This document shows positions 1 to 9,896 of a DNA stretch of 64,000 bases, in pieces; the first letter of the stretch is position 1, and each line of letters begins with the position of its first letter. The position numbers and the translations under genes were made by a program. Origin of the DNA: Gemmatimonadota bacterium. GTDB lineage: Bacteria > Latescibacterota > UBA2968 > GCA-2709665. The DNA is taken from positions 1 through 64,000 of the forward strand of contig JAPPFJ010000008.1 in the NCBI GenBank assembly GCA_028877215.1, read 5' to 3'. The notes under the pieces were generated by a model, which searched no databases, was not told where the DNA came from, and was given only the letters and a program-made list of their open reading frames with translations.

Positions 1-66
1 GACCAACGCCGACCGGCGCTTTTGCAGCCGCGCGAAGACCGCTGGGAATTTTAAGGCAGCTTTCTT
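1..66 (+). repeat. Right half of MITE-like element, cut by window edge
   Basis: The first ~66 bases match positions 48033-48098 with about four differences. That second site is the right half of a 216-bp element with terminal inverted repeats. Here the terminal inverted repeat ends directly at the ATG at 67, so the element forms the immediate upstream region of lysS. Its left half lies outside the window. Confidence 0.7.
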
Positions 67-84
67 ATGTCGGGAGGAATCCGT

Positions 85-1629
85 TTGGCACAGGAAGGGG
101 CGTCTTCCGCCCCGGAATCGCAACTGGTTGCCCAGCGACTTCAGAAGCTGGACTCGATTCGGGAGATGGGCGTGGAGCCGTTTCCCTATCGGTACGAAGT
201 GACCCATCGTTCCGGGGAAATCAGGGAGACGTTTCAGACGCTCGAGGCAGAAGGGCGGGAAGTGTCAGTGGCAGGGCGACTCATGGCCAGAAGGGACCAC
301 GGCAAGTCCGCCTTTGCAGACCTTCTGGACGAAACGGGCCGGATTCAGATCTACGTCAGACGGGATGCGGTGGGTGAAAAGGCATTCGATCTTTGGAAAT
401 TGCTGGACATTGGAGATTTCGTCGGGATCGGCGGCCAGGTATTCCGGACCCGTACGGGCGAGATGACGGTGAAGGCGAACGCCCTGGAAATGCTTTCCAA
501 GGCCGTCCGGCCGCTGCCGGTACCCAAGGAAGAGGTTAAAGACGGACAGCGGGTTGTTCACGATGCCTTTGCCGACCCCGAACTGCGATACCGGCGCCGA
601 TACCTTGACCTGACGCTGAATCCCGAAATTAAGGACGTATTTCGCAAGCGGACGGCGACCTTTACCGCCATTCGCGATTTTTTTGACGCTCGCGGGTTCC
701 TGGAGGCCGACACGCCGGTGTTGCAGCCGCTCTATGGCGGCGCCTCCGCCCGTCCCTTTATGACTCATCACAACGCGCTCGATATGAAGCTCTATCTGCG
801 GATCTCGAATGAGCTTTATTTGAAGCGGCTTATTGTGGGCGGTTTCGAAAGGGTTTACGAATTCAGCCGGGATTTTCGAAACGAAGGAATCGACCGCACG
901 CACAATCCCGAATTCACCATGCTGGAGGCCTATCAGGCATACGCCGACTATACCGACATGATGGAGCTGACCGAGTCGCTGTTCGCTTCGGTCGCCGAAG
1001 CGGTTACGGGGGCCAGCACGGTTGTCTATCAAGGGACGGAGATTGATCTTGGCCCGCCATGGCGGCGGATGACCCTCCTGGACGCCATCAGGGCGTACGG
1101 CGGCTTCGACGTCGCCGGCGCTTCCGTGGAGGAATTGAAAGAAATCTGCGGGGAACTGGATCTCGAGGTGGATAACGGTGCGGGGCGCGGGCATCTGATG
1201 GATGAGATATTCGAGGCGGTCGTTCAGCCCAACTTGATACAACCCACGTTCATAACGGACTATCCGGTGGAGATGTCGCCGCTGGCCAAGCGGCACAGGG
1301 AAAACCCGGAACTCACGGAACGGTTCGAGCCGTTCATCTGCGGATGGGAAGCGGCCAACGCATTTTCCGAACTCAACGATCCGATAGACCAGCGGAAACG
1401 CTTCGAACACCAGGCCTCCCTGAGGGAGAGCGGGGATGAAGAAGCGCAGGTCCTCGACGCGGATTTCCTGCGGGCATTGGAATATGGCATGCCGCCTACG
1501 GGCGGGATGGGTTTCGGCGTGGACAGGCTTGTGATGCTCTTGACCGACGCACGTTCGATCCGGGACGTTATTCTCTTTCCGCATATGCGGCCCGAGGAGG
1601 GCCGTCCGGAGACGCCAGGCGATGCGTAG
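85..1629 (+). CDS. lysS: Lysine--tRNA ligase, class II
   Basis: Charges tRNA-Lys with lysine in the cytoplasm. The product has an N-terminal OB-fold anticodon-binding domain (about residues 50-150) followed by a class II catalytic core. Motif 2 reads FRNEGIDRTHNPEF and motif 3 reads GMGFGVDRLVMLL. The length of about 514-520 residues is normal for bacterial LysS. Two starts are possible: ATG at 67, which abuts a repeat element and has no good Shine-Dalgarno, and TTG at 85, which has GGGAGGA about 6 bases upstream. I prefer 85. The gene overlaps lolD by 8 bases, so the two are probably cotranscribed. Confidence 0.95.
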   Translation: MAQEGASSAPESQLVAQRLQKLDSIREMGVEPFPYRYEVTHRSGEIRETFQTLEAEGREVSVAGRLMARRDHGKSAFADLLDETGRIQIYVRRDAVGEKAFDLWKLLDIGDFVGIGGQVFRTRTGEMTVKANALEMLSKAVRPLPVPKEEVKDGQRVVHDAFADPELRYRRRYLDLTLNPEIKDVFRKRTATFTAIRDFFDARGFLEADTPVLQPLYGGASARPFMTHHNALDMKLYLRISNELYLKRLIVGGFERVYEFSRDFRNEGIDRTHNPEFTMLEAYQAYADYTDMMELTESLFASVAEAVTGASTVVYQGTEIDLGPPWRRMTLLDAIRAYGGFDVAGASVEELKEICGELDLEVDNGAGRGHLMDEIFEAVVQPNLIQPTFITDYPVEMSPLAKRHRENPELTERFEPFICGWEAANAFSELNDPIDQRKRFEHQASLRESGDEEAQVLDADFLRALEYGMPPTGGMGFGVDRLVMLLTDARSIRDVILFPHMRPEEGRPETPGDA

Positions 1630-2302
1630 CCTGCTGGAGGCTGCGGATCTGGTCAAGCAGTACCGCGTCGGCCGTTCCGAAATACAGGTACTCAAGGGCG
1701 TCGCCCTTTCCGTTGCACATGGCGAGGTGGTCGCGGTTGTCGGCCCTTCCGGTGTCGGGAAGAGTACCTTGTTGCACATATTGGGCGGGCTGGATCGCCC
1801 AACCCGCGGAACGGTTCGCGTCGACGGCAACGATGTCTTCGCGCTTTCGGATACGGAGCGGGCGCGGTTCCGAAACGAATCTGTGGGTTTTGTCTTTCAG
1901 TTTCACCATTTGTTGAACGACTTTACCGCGGAAGAAAACGTGATGCTGCCCCTGATGATTCAGGGGCGCCCGGTCACCGAAGCGCAGGCGGCGGCCGTGG
2001 AACTGTTGGATGCCGTTGGGCTATCCGGGCGCCGCGCTCATCTGCCTTCGGAACTGTCAGGCGGAGAATCCCAGCGCGTGGCCGTGGCCCGGGCGCTCGT
2101 GGGGCGGCCGAAGCTGGTTCTGGCTGACGAGCCTTCCGGCAACCTGGACGCGGAACACAGCAGGGAATTGCACGATCTGATCTGGAGGCTTGCGGGCAGT
2201 CTGAAACAGACCTTTGTCATTGCCACGCACGACCAGACGCTGGCCGCAAGAGCGGATCGGATTATCAGGATGGAAGACGGAAGAATCGTTCGCGACGACT
2301 GA
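1622..2302 (+). CDS. lolD: Lipoprotein-releasing ABC transporter ATPase LolD
   Basis: ATPase that powers extraction of lipoproteins from the inner membrane by the LolCDE complex. Walker A is GPSGVGKST, the ABC signature is LSGGESQR and Walker B is VLADEPSGNLD. The 226-residue length and close similarity to the LolD/MacB class support the call. The start codon lies inside the end of lysS (8-base overlap), implying translational coupling. No LolC/E permease gene is adjacent, so the partner is elsewhere. A MacB- or FtsE-type role is the main alternative. Confidence 0.85.
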   Translation: MRSLLEAADLVKQYRVGRSEIQVLKGVALSVAHGEVVAVVGPSGVGKSTLLHILGGLDRPTRGTVRVDGNDVFALSDTERARFRNESVGFVFQFHHLLNDFTAEENVMLPLMIQGRPVTEAQAAAVELLDAVGLSGRRAHLPSELSGGESQRVAVARALVGRPKLVLADEPSGNLDAEHSRELHDLIWRLAGSLKQTFVIATHDQTLAARADRIIRMEDGRIVRDD

Positions 2303-2372
2303 TGCCCGGCCTCGCGGGCAGTTGAGAGGTGGCCTACGGGCCAGGCATGAGGGTCCAGAGGAGACGAATCCC

Positions 2373-4838
2373 ATGAATAGCAGGTTTTCGGATCGGGTGA
2401 AGCGGGTGATGCGGCTCGTCCGCGAAGAGGCGGCCCGGCTGGGTAACAACCACATCAGCAGCGAGCACCTCTTGCTCGGCATTATCCGGGAGGGAAAGGG
2501 TTCGGCCGTAAACGTGATGTTGAATCTGGGATTGAACCTGGACAAGATCAAGCAGTCGATCGATGACTACGTCGCGTATTCGGGCGGGTCAATGACGATG
2601 GGGGACGTGCCCTTCACGCCGCGAGCAAAACAGATTCTCGAAATAGCGGCCGCCGAAGCCAAAGAGATGAAGAGCCAATCGGTCCGGACCTGTCATCTGC
2701 TTGTGGCGCTGGTGAAGGACAAGGAGACAATTGCCGCGCAGATTCTCGTGGGGTTTGGCGTCGACTACAAGACCGTGAAGGAGGAGGTGATTGCTGTTTT
2801 GCAAGGGAAACCGACGGGTAAAAAGGAAAAGAAGAAGAGCAAGACGCCCTATCTGGATCACTTCGGACGCGACCTGACCGAACTGGCGCGCGAGGGCAAG
2901 CTGGATCCGGTCATTGGACGAGAGCGGGAGATCGAACGTGTGTCCCAGGTGCTCAGCCGGCGGAAGAAGAACAACCCGGTACTGATCGGCGAACCCGGGG
3001 TGGGGAAAACGGCGATCGTCGAAGGACTTGCCCAGCGCATCGTGGAGCGGCGGGTGCCGCAGTTGCTGGCGGACAAGCGCATGGTCACGCTGGACATGGG
3101 CGGCATGGTAGCTGGTACGAAATACCGCGGACAGTTCGAGGAGCGCATCAAGGCGGTCATGAACGAACTCCAGCAAAGCCAGGACGTCATCATCTTCATC
3201 GACGAGCTGCACACGATCGTAGGCGCCGGAAGCGCCGAGGGAACGCTTGACGCCTCCAATATGTTCAAACCCGCTTTTTCGAGAGGCGAACTTCAGTGCA
3301 TCGGTGCGACGACCCTCGACGAATACCGCAAATACATCGAAAAGGACGGCGCGCTGGAACGGCGTTTTCAGACCATACTGGTCGATTCGCCGTCGGTCGA
3401 TGACGCAATCGATATCCTGAAGGGGTTGAAGGAGAAATTCGAAGCCCACCATCTGGTCACCTATACGGAGGACGCCGTTGTGAGCGCCGTCCGCATGGCC
3501 GACCGGTATATCAGTGATCGTCACCTCCCGGACAAGGCAATAGACGTGATCGACGAAACGGGTTCCCGCGTTCGCCTGGGCCGGTTGAATCCGCCTGAGG
3601 AAATCAAGACGCTCGAACTCGAAATTGAGGACATAACGCGGCAGAAGAATGCGGCCGCAAACAGCCAGCAGTTCGAAGAGGCGGCAAAACTCAGAGACCA
3701 GGAGCGGAAGCTCAAGGAACAGGTTGACGAAATGCGCCAGGAGTGGGAGCAGAAGGTCCGTGACGAGGTGGTGGAGGTGACCGAGCAGGATATCGCGGAA
3801 GTGATTTCCAGTATGACGGGTATTCCCGCGTTCCGGCTGGCGCAGGAGGAATCAGAGAAACTGCTTCGCATGGGCGAGAAGGTGAAGAGCCGCGTGGTCG
3901 GTCAGGATGAGGCGGTTGATATCGTCTGCCGCTCCATTCGCCGAACGCGGGCGGGATTGAAAGACCCGAATCGTCCCATCGGCACGTTTCTGTTTCTGGG
4001 ACCTACCGGTGTGGGTAAGACCTATCTGGCGCAGGCGCTGGCCAGGTACCTGTTCGATGACGAGGATGCGCTCATCACGGTGGATATGTCCGAGTACATG
4101 GAGAAGTTCGCGGTTTCCCGGCTTATCGGCGCGCCGCCCGGATACGTGGGCTACGACGAGGGCGGCCAGCTGACCGAGAAGGTGCGTAGAAAGCCCTACT
4201 CGGTGGTTCTGCTCGACGAGATTGAGAAAGCCCATCCAGACGTGTTCAACCTGCTTCTGCAGGTTCTGGATGAGGGGCGTCTGACCGACAGCTTCGGCCG
4301 GAAGGTCAATTTCAGGAATACCATATTGATCATGACGTCGAATCTGGGCACGCGTGACCTGGCCAAGGCCGGAGGGCTCGGCTTCAAGCGGTCCGACAAA
4401 AAGAGCATTCGCGAAAAAATGGTGGAGCGGGTCGAGGAGGAACTGAAGAAGACGTTCAATCCGGAGTTTTTGAACAGGCTCGACGAAACGGTGGTCTTCA
4501 ATCCCCTCGAACGGAAAGAGATTATCCAGATCGTGGATCTCGAAATCGCCGAGATATTCGATCGCCTCAAGGAGCGGGATATCGGAATCAGTCTCACGCC
4601 GGGCGCAAAGGCGCTTCTGGCGGAAAAGGGGTACGACCCCACCTACGGCGCACGTCAGCTGAAGCGTACCATACAGAAGCTGGTGGAAGATCCAATGGCG
4701 GAAGAGATACTTCAGGGCAGATACACCGCCGGGAGTGAAGTGCGCGTCAGCAAGAAGGGCGAAGGACTCCAGTTTGTGGATGCCAACGCGGTTACCGCCG
4801 CCGAAAAGGAAGTGGTGGACCGTGTTTCGGAGGAGTAG
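2373..4838 (+). CDS. clpC: ATP-dependent Clp protease ATP-binding subunit ClpC
   Basis: Hexameric AAA+ unfoldase of about 821 residues that feeds substrates to ClpP. It has a Clp N-domain double repeat (residues 1-145), a first AAA module with Walker A GEPGVGKT (206-213), a UVR-type coiled middle domain ([16 protein letters not shown]), and a second AAA module with GPTGVGKT followed by the C-terminal D2-small domain. GLGFKR resembles the ClpP-binding loop. The short M-domain with UVR motif separates it from ClpB. The start is ATG 2373, preceded by GAGGAGA. It lies 70 bases after lolD. No clpP is in the window. Confidence 0.95.
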   Translation: MNSRFSDRVKRVMRLVREEAARLGNNHISSEHLLLGIIREGKGSAVNVMLNLGLNLDKIKQSIDDYVAYSGGSMTMGDVPFTPRAKQILEIAAAEAKEMKSQSVRTCHLLVALVKDKETIAAQILVGFGVDYKTVKEEVIAVLQGKPTGKKEKKKSKTPYLDHFGRDLTELAREGKLDPVIGREREIERVSQVLSRRKKNNPVLIGEPGVGKTAIVEGLAQRIVERRVPQLLADKRMVTLDMGGMVAGTKYRGQFEERIKAVMNELQQSQDVIIFIDELHTIVGAGSAEGTLDASNMFKPAFSRGELQCIGATTLDEYRKYIEKDGALERRFQTILVDSPSVDDAIDILKGLKEKFEAHHLVTYTEDAVVSAVRMADRYISDRHLPDKAIDVIDETGSRVRLGRLNPPEEIKTLELEIEDITRQKNAAANSQQFEEAAKLRDQERKLKEQVDEMRQEWEQKVRDEVVEVTEQDIAEVISSMTGIPAFRLAQEESEKLLRMGEKVKSRVVGQDEAVDIVCRSIRRTRAGLKDPNRPIGTFLFLGPTGVGKTYLAQALARYLFDDEDALITVDMSEYMEKFAVSRLIGAPPGYVGYDEGGQLTEKVRRKPYSVVLLDEIEKAHPDVFNLLLQVLDEGRLTDSFGRKVNFRNTILIMTSNLGTRDLAKAGGLGFKRSDKKSIREKMVERVEEELKKTFNPEFLNRLDETVVFNPLERKEIIQIVDLEIAEIFDRLKERDIGISLTPGAKALLAEKGYDPTYGARQLKRTIQKLVEDPMAEEILQGRYTAGSEVRVSKKGEGLQFVDANAVTAAEKEVVDRVSEE

Positions 4839-4867
4839 AGACGGCTGGTTTTACTGCCATCATAATC

Positions 4868-4901
4868 AATTGGGTCCGGACGTACTGCCGGGCCCAATTT
4901 T
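4868..4901 (+). terminator. Rho-independent terminator after clpC
   Basis: A 12-bp stem (AATTGGGTCCGG paired with CCGGGCCCAATT, one G-T wobble) is followed by TTTTG, 30 bases after the clpC stop. It separates the lysS-lolD-clpC unit from bamA. Confidence 0.6.
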
Positions 4902-5037
4902 GCAGTACAGGCCTGGAAGGCGGTGTTCTGCCCGTGGAAAACGCCGCCATTGGTCCGCGACGGGACACTAACAGGAACTTTTGTTGTGACGGAGCGTTTG
5001 TTCGATTGTGGCAATTGAATTCAGCCATGGATTTTTC

Positions 5038-5185
5038 GTTTTTCTCGTAGCCCTACGTATTCTCGTATTCTCACCGTTTCGTTTATTCGCGTCATTCGCA
5101 GTTTCGCCTTTCGTATTCTCGTTTTTTCGTAGTCTCGTATTCTCGTGGTTTTGTCTTCTCGTATTCTCGTAGTCTCGCTTTTCAA
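5038..5185. repeat. TCGTATTCTCGTAGTCTCG-type minisatellite
   Basis: An imperfect array built from TCGTATTCTCG and TCGTAGTCTCG units fills the region just upstream of bamA. It stays open in several frames, which artificially extends the bamA frame to 5145. It looks like repeat DNA rather than coding sequence. Confidence 0.65.
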
Positions 5186-5210
5186 ACTGGTGTTGCGGAG
5201 GCGAAGGGCT

Positions 5211-7505
5211 TTGTTGCGCATTCTCATCGGATGTCTTCTGGTGCTGCTTGACTTCACGTGTCCCCGGACGGCGGAGGCGCAGGAGGGGCCGGTCATTGCC
5301 GAGATCAGAGTCTCGGGAAACCGGATTACCGAAGCGTCGCTGATCAGGTTCTCCTCGGGACTGGCGGAAGGACAACGCCTCATCCTGCCGGACGATCCGC
5401 CGCGCGTGATCCGCAATCTCCATCGGCTGAACATCTTCTCGGATATCCAGGTCTTCGTCGACCCCGACGTGGACGAAGGCGTGGCCGTTTTGATTGTCGT
5501 GAAAGAGCATCCCAAGCTGGACGACGTTCTTTTTGAGGGCAACAAGGGTATCAAGTCAAAAAAACTGAAGAAGACACTGGCTTTCATCGAGAAACAGTGG
5601 CTGTCGCCGCACGAAATCAGGCGTGCGGAAAACAAGATCGTGGAGTTGTACAAGGAAGAGGGATACCTCCTTGCCGGCGTGGAAGGGACGCAGGGGGACC
5701 CGAATGAAGAAGGTCAGGTCCTGCTCACGTTCAAAGTGAACGAGGGGCGGAAGGTGAAACTCCGCCGGATTCAGTTTTTCGGCAATCAGTCGTTCGAAGC
5801 CAAGAAGCTGCGAAAGGCGATGAAGCAGACCAAGCAGGTCGGGGGAATACTGCGCCGCAATCAGTTCGCCGAAGATACCTATCAGGAAGACAAGCAGGCG
5901 CTGCTGGCGTTTTATCAGGCGAATGGATATCGTAATGCGGAGATACTGCGCGACAGCCTGTATTACGATGATGCAAAAGCGAATCTGTTTATCGATCTGT
6001 ACCTGGATGAAGGGCCCCTGTACAAGTTCGGCAAGATTACCTGGGAGGGAAACGAGCGTGTCAGGGACGCGGGGATCGACAGGATGATCGTCGCCAAGGC
6101 GGGAGAGGTGTACAGCGCCGAGCTCAAGAACAAGTCCCAGGAGGAAATCCAGAATCTTTACAGCGATATCGGCTATATTACGGCTTCGGTCGCGGTCCAG
6201 GAGAGGTTGGCCGAGTCACCGCACACGATCAACGTCCACTTCGACATCGTGGAGAACAAGCCGTGGAAGATTCGGCAGATTACCATTTCGGGCAATACCA
6301 AGACGAAGGATAGGGTGATCCGAAGGGAGCTCTGGATACGTCCGGGTCAGACCTTTCGAAGGTCCGGCATCGAACGCAGCATGAGGAATATTCAACAGTT
6401 GAACTATTTCAGCAACGTGGTGCCCGAAATGAAACCCGTGGAGGAGTCGTCCGAACTCGACGTCATCTTTGCGGTTGAGGAGAAATCCACCGGCACGGCG
6501 TCCGTGGGCGCGGGCTACAGCCAGTACGACGGTCTGCTTGGGACCATCGCGCTGCAGGTCCCGAACTTTATGGGCAACGGACAGCAACTGGAGTTTCAGT
6601 TGGAGTTTGGAGACAGGCGCCAATCCTTCAGGGCCGGATTTACGGAGCCCTGGTTCTTGAACACGCCGACAAGCCTGCAGGGTCTGATCTTCAGAACCAC
6701 CCGGCGGTATTACAGTGGCTTCGACGAACGAAGGCAGGGCGCCCTGGCCAGCGTGGGGCGCCGTCTGGTCTGGCCCGATTTCTCCAGGGCCTCAATCGGG
6801 TACCGGATCGAGCAGGTTGAATTCCGGAACTTCGCTGAGGATTTCGACGAGGCGGCGGAAACTTCCTTTCGCGACAACGTGACCAGCAGCATTAATCTGA
6901 ATTTCACGCGGAACAGCCGGGATCTGCCGATCTTTCCGACCAGCGGCTCCGTGTTTTCCTACTCGCCGACAATTGCCGGCGGGCCCCTGGGCGGCAATAC
7001 GGATTTCCTCAAACACGATATCATAACCAGTTTCTATTTTCCCGTTGCGTGGCGCGTTGCGCTGAATCTGAAGACGACCCTCGGCCTCGTAAAGCCGTAC
7101 AACAATTCCCAGGTACCGTTTAACGAGCGGTACGTTCCCGGTGGCGTGAACATATTCGAGGGAACGATGGTGCGCGGCTACCCCGAGCAATCGCTGGGTC
7201 CGCGAATAAACGGCGTTCCGGACGGAGGGAATTCGCAACTGCTCTTCAACCTGGAATTCACGCTACCTATCGTGAAGCAGCAGTTTTACGCGCTTGCCTT
7301 TGCGGACGCCGGCAACGCCTGGGACAGTGTTTCTGAAGCGAGTCTTTTCGATTTGAGGCGGTCGGTTGGCATCGGATTCCGCATGATAGCTCCGGTTGTC
7401 GGCATTATGGGCTTTGACTTCGCCTGGGGCTTCGACAGGCGGCGCGTCGACGGCCAGAAGCCGCAGATGGTAACCCATTTTCAGTTCGGTCCGCAGTTCT
7501 TTTAA
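5211..7505 (+). CDS. bamA: Outer membrane protein assembly factor BamA
   Basis: Core of the BAM complex, which folds beta-barrel proteins into the outer membrane. After a signal peptide (hydrophobic ILIGCLLVLLDF, cleavage near AEA/Q) come five POTRA-like segments, then a 16-strand Omp85 barrel ending in aromatic FQFGPQFF. VRGYPEQSLGP matches the conserved barrel VRGF/Y motif. The length of about 764 residues is typical. Start TTG 5211 is chosen for GGAGG at 5197-5201. The frame is open to 5145, but that stretch is minisatellite. skp and fabZ follow after a repeat-filled gap, matching the common bamA-skp-(lpxD)-fabZ order, here without lpxD. Confidence 0.93.
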   Translation: MLRILIGCLLVLLDFTCPRTAEAQEGPVIAEIRVSGNRITEASLIRFSSGLAEGQRLILPDDPPRVIRNLHRLNIFSDIQVFVDPDVDEGVAVLIVVKEHPKLDDVLFEGNKGIKSKKLKKTLAFIEKQWLSPHEIRRAENKIVELYKEEGYLLAGVEGTQGDPNEEGQVLLTFKVNEGRKVKLRRIQFFGNQSFEAKKLRKAMKQTKQVGGILRRNQFAEDTYQEDKQALLAFYQANGYRNAEILRDSLYYDDAKANLFIDLYLDEGPLYKFGKITWEGNERVRDAGIDRMIVAKAGEVYSAELKNKSQEEIQNLYSDIGYITASVAVQERLAESPHTINVHFDIVENKPWKIRQITISGNTKTKDRVIRRELWIRPGQTFRRSGIERSMRNIQQLNYFSNVVPEMKPVEESSELDVIFAVEEKSTGTASVGAGYSQYDGLLGTIALQVPNFMGNGQQLEFQLEFGDRRQSFRAGFTEPWFLNTPTSLQGLIFRTTRRYYSGFDERRQGALASVGRRLVWPDFSRASIGYRIEQVEFRNFAEDFDEAAETSFRDNVTSSINLNFTRNSRDLPIFPTSGSVFSYSPTIAGGPLGGNTDFLKHDIITSFYFPVAWRVALNLKTTLGLVKPYNNSQVPFNERYVPGGVNIFEGTMVRGYPEQSLGPRINGVPDGGNSQLLFNLEFTLPIVKQQFYALAFADAGNAWDSVSEASLFDLRRSVGIGFRMIAPVVGIMGFDFAWGFDRRRVDGQKPQMVTHFQFGPQFF

Positions 7506-7950
7506 CCCCAATTCAAAAAGACTACAGTCAAATTGGCCATAAAAAGCCTGAATGCGGGAAAAAAAAGGCGGGGAGACGGTAGCCGGTAGAGGGGTAGAGA
7601 ATCACGCCCCAGCCCACCACCTGGTGAGACGTAAGCCGGGAGAGGTTAGAGATGTCCTGCCTCGTGAGGATTCTTTTCGTGCCGAAGGCAGCGAGGAATT
7701 AAATATCGGGCGAGGATATCATCTACCGTCTACCCTCTCACCCCTACCCGCCTTTCTTCTACCGTCTCCCGTCTACCCGGTTTTCTCCCCGTCTCCCGTC
7801 TCGCGTCTCACCCGGTGGTGGGGCGGCCGGGGGGAGAGGTCCCGTTCACGTCCAGTGACTTGGTTTATCCTGGTAATCAGCCTTCTAATCGCCTTTATTA
7901 ACTAGCACTTATTCGAATTAACGTCCACGAAAATTCACGAATCATAGTTA
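7506..7950. repeat. Composite dispersed repeat (R2 hairpin element plus R1)
   Basis: This 445-bp gap between bamA and skp holds no gene. 7506-7560 matches the reverse complement of 10150-10208. 7560-7840 is an R2 element: its left arm (GGAGACGGTAGCC...) is complementary to its right arm (CTACCGTCTCCCG...), with a core shared with 24961-25150 and 27240-27545. 7845-7950 is an R1 element, about 90% identical to the reverse complement of 9897-10012. It ends 21 bases before the skp start, so it contains or displaces the skp promoter. Confidence 0.75.
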
Positions 7951-7971
7951 AACGTTGGAGGGGGATTCAAA

Positions 7972-8544
7972 ATGGACTTGAGACATCGCTTGCTGATTTC
8001 CGTATGCGGCCTGATGGCTTGTCTGGTCGTGGCGTCCACGGCGCGGGCACAGGCGAAAGTCGCTTTTTTTGATCCGAACGAGATTCGTACGAAGTACAAG
8101 CCATTCCAGGAGGCCGAAAGAGAATACAACCAGTACGAAGGGGAACTGCAGAAAGAACTTAAGAAACTTGAGAGCGAATTGAGAAAGAAGCAGACCACCT
8201 TCGAGCGGCAGAAGGTGATGTACATGGAGAATCGGAGGCGGGAAGAGGAGCAGGCGTTGAAGCGGCAGGAGGAGGAATTACAGCGATTTCTTGCCCAGAT
8301 TACCGATCCCGAGCGGGGTAAACTTGCACTCAAACAGCAGGAATTGCTTACGCCGCTGCTGAAACGCGTCAACGAGGTGATCACGCGGGTGGCCAAGGAC
8401 GAGGGTTACGACTTTGTGCTCAATGCGGCTTCCGTGGTGTATTTCAACGAAGAATACAACCTGACGGAGAAGGTGTTGGAGGAATTGAACAAAGACCTTG
8501 AGGTCGGAGACCAACAGAGGGTCCGCCAGGGCCCGATACGCTAG
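7972..8544 (+). CDS. skp: OmpH/Skp family periplasmic chaperone
   Basis: Trimeric periplasmic holdase that delivers unfolded outer membrane proteins to the BAM complex. The 190-residue product has a cleavable signal peptide (about residues 1-26, ending ARAQA), a conserved VAFFDPNEI strand, and a long charged coiled coil (about 45-115, rich in E/K/R/Q) before a closing beta segment. It starts at ATG 7972 with GGAGGGGG upstream. It sits downstream of bamA and 28 bases ahead of fabZ, the usual envelope-assembly neighbourhood. Confidence 0.9.
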   Translation: MDLRHRLLISVCGLMACLVVASTARAQAKVAFFDPNEIRTKYKPFQEAEREYNQYEGELQKELKKLESELRKKQTTFERQKVMYMENRRREEEQALKRQEEELQRFLAQITDPERGKLALKQQELLTPLLKRVNEVITRVAKDEGYDFVLNAASVVYFNEEYNLTEKVLEELNKDLEVGDQQRVRQGPIR

Positions 8545-8572
8545 CGGTTCGGTGACGGGAGGAGAGTCGGCT

Positions 8573-9004
8573 GTGCTGGACGTCGAAGCCATTCAAAAGA
8601 TTCTGCCGCATCGTTATCCGTTCCTTCTGGTGGACCGGATCGTGGAGCTGGAACCGGAACGCAGGGTGGTCGGGCTCAAGAACGTCTCTGTCAACGAGCC
8701 CTTCTTCACCGGCCACTTCCCGGGGCGGCCCGTGATGCCGGGTGTATTGATCGTGGAAGCGCTCGCGCAGACCGCGGGTATCCTGATGGGAGAAGCGTCC
8801 GGCCTGATACCGATGTTCATGGGCATCGATAAGGCCCGGTTCAGGTCTCCCGTAACGCCGGGCGATCAGTTGCGACTCGAGGTGGAGGTGTTGAGGAGAC
8901 GGCGTAATATTTGCCGCGTTGCAGGCAGGGCATTCGTGGGCGACAACCTCGTCGCGGAAGCGGAGATGATGGCCGCGCTTGTCCCGGCGGACGGCGCGAC
9001 CTGA
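8573..9004 (+). CDS. fabZ: 3-hydroxyacyl-ACP dehydratase FabZ
   Basis: Dehydrates beta-hydroxyacyl-ACP in fatty acid synthesis. It is a hot-dog fold protein of 143 residues. HRYPFLLVDRI near the N-terminus and GHFPGRPVMPGVLIVEALAQ contain the catalytic His and Glu. Start GTG 8573 is chosen because GGGAGGAGAG lies just upstream and it gives the normal length; an open frame continues to 8498 inside skp. It follows skp by 28 bases, so it is likely cotranscribed. Confidence 0.93.
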   Translation: MLDVEAIQKILPHRYPFLLVDRIVELEPERRVVGLKNVSVNEPFFTGHFPGRPVMPGVLIVEALAQTAGILMGEASGLIPMFMGIDKARFRSPVTPGDQLRLEVEVLRRRRNICRVAGRAFVGDNLVAEAEMMAALVPADGAT

Positions 9005-9038
9005 GAAAACCGGGGCGAAGTACCATTCCAGATTGTGA

Positions 9039-9097
9039 ACCGGCGGCTCCTATCAGCCCGGATGGGCTTTTCAACGGGCTGATAGGGGCCGCCGGTT
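9039..9097. terminator. Large hairpin between convergent fabZ and aapP
   Basis: Arms of about 22 bases (AACCGGCGGCTCCTATCAGC... and its near-perfect complement) enclose a 14-base loop. The hairpin sits between the fabZ stop and the convergent aapP stop and probably terminates both. T-tracts are weak (TTCTGTTTATT). Confidence 0.5.
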
Positions 9098-9101
9098 CTG
9101 T

Positions 9102-9881
9102 TTATTGTGACAGAATCTGACTGAGGAACAGCCTGGTCCGGTCATTTTGAGGATTCTCGAAAAACCCGTCAGGGTCGTTCTCTTCGACAATTCGACCTTC
9201 GTCCATGAAGATAACGCGGTTGGCGACAGTTTTCGCAAATCCCATTTCGTGCGTGACCACCAGCATCGTCATTCCGCTTTGTGCGAGCTCGATCATCACG
9301 TCAAGCACTTCCTTGATCATCTCCGGGTCCAGTGCTGAAGTCGGTTCGTCAAACAGCATGATCTTCGGATTCATGCACAAACTTCGAGCGATTGCAACGC
9401 GCTGCTGTTGACCGCCCGAAAGCTGACCGGGGTATTTCGACGCCTGCTCCGGAATTCGTACCCGCTTCAAATACCTCATCGCGGTTTCTTCAGCTTCCCG
9501 CTTAGGCAGCTTCCTCGCCCAGATTGGCGCCAATGTGCAGTTTTCCAGGACCGTGAGATGAGGAAACAGGTTAAACTGCTGAAACACCATGCCAACTTCC
9601 CGGCGTATGTCCGCGATGTTCTTCAAATTGTCGGTCAGCGATATGCCATCAACCGTGATGTGCCCGCGTTGATGTTCCTCGAGATGGTTGATACAGCGGA
9701 TCAGCGTTGATTTGCCGGAACCTGAGGGACCGCAGATTACGATTCTTTCTCCGCGCCGGACGGTGAGATTGATGTCTTTCAGGACGTGAAACTTGCCAAA
9801 CCACTTGTGCATGTCCGTAATCTCGATCGCAATCCGGTCATTGCGTTCGCCGGCAGCCGTGTCTGTTGCGTCATCAGTCAT
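9102..9881 (-). CDS. aapP: General L-amino acid ABC transporter, ATP-binding protein
   Basis: Cytoplasmic ATPase of a polar/general amino acid importer. Walker A is GPSGSGKST, the signature is LSGGQQQR, Walker B is [12 protein letters not shown] and the H-loop is VVTHEMGFA, the pattern of the GlnQ/AapP (PAAT) family. It has 259 residues. It is the last gene of aapJQMP but is separated from aapM by a ~310-bp repeat (9897-10208), so its transcription depends on read-through or on a promoter in the repeat. Confidence 0.9.
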   Translation of the reverse strand: MTDDATDTAAGERNDRIAIEITDMHKWFGKFHVLKDINLTVRRGERIVICGPSGSGKSTLIRCINHLEEHQRGHITVDGISLTDNLKNIADIRREVGMVFQQFNLFPHLTVLENCTLAPIWARKLPKREAEETAMRYLKRVRIPEQASKYPGQLSGGQQQRVAIARSLCMNPKIMLFDEPTSALDPEMIKEVLDVMIELAQSGMTMLVVTHEMGFAKTVANRVIFMDEGRIVEENDPDGFFENPQNDRTRLFLSQILSQ

Positions 9882-9896
9882 TTGAGAAGCCTCTAA

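Noticed and set aside
265-1830. Long minus-strand open frame opposite lysS
   Set aside because: It lies antisense to a clear lysS gene and has no recognisable domain; it is a shadow of high-GC coding sequence.
7552-7905. Open frame of 117 codons between bamA and skp
   Set aside because: It is made of the R2 repeat arms; similar sequence recurs in other intergenic gaps without a conserved frame.
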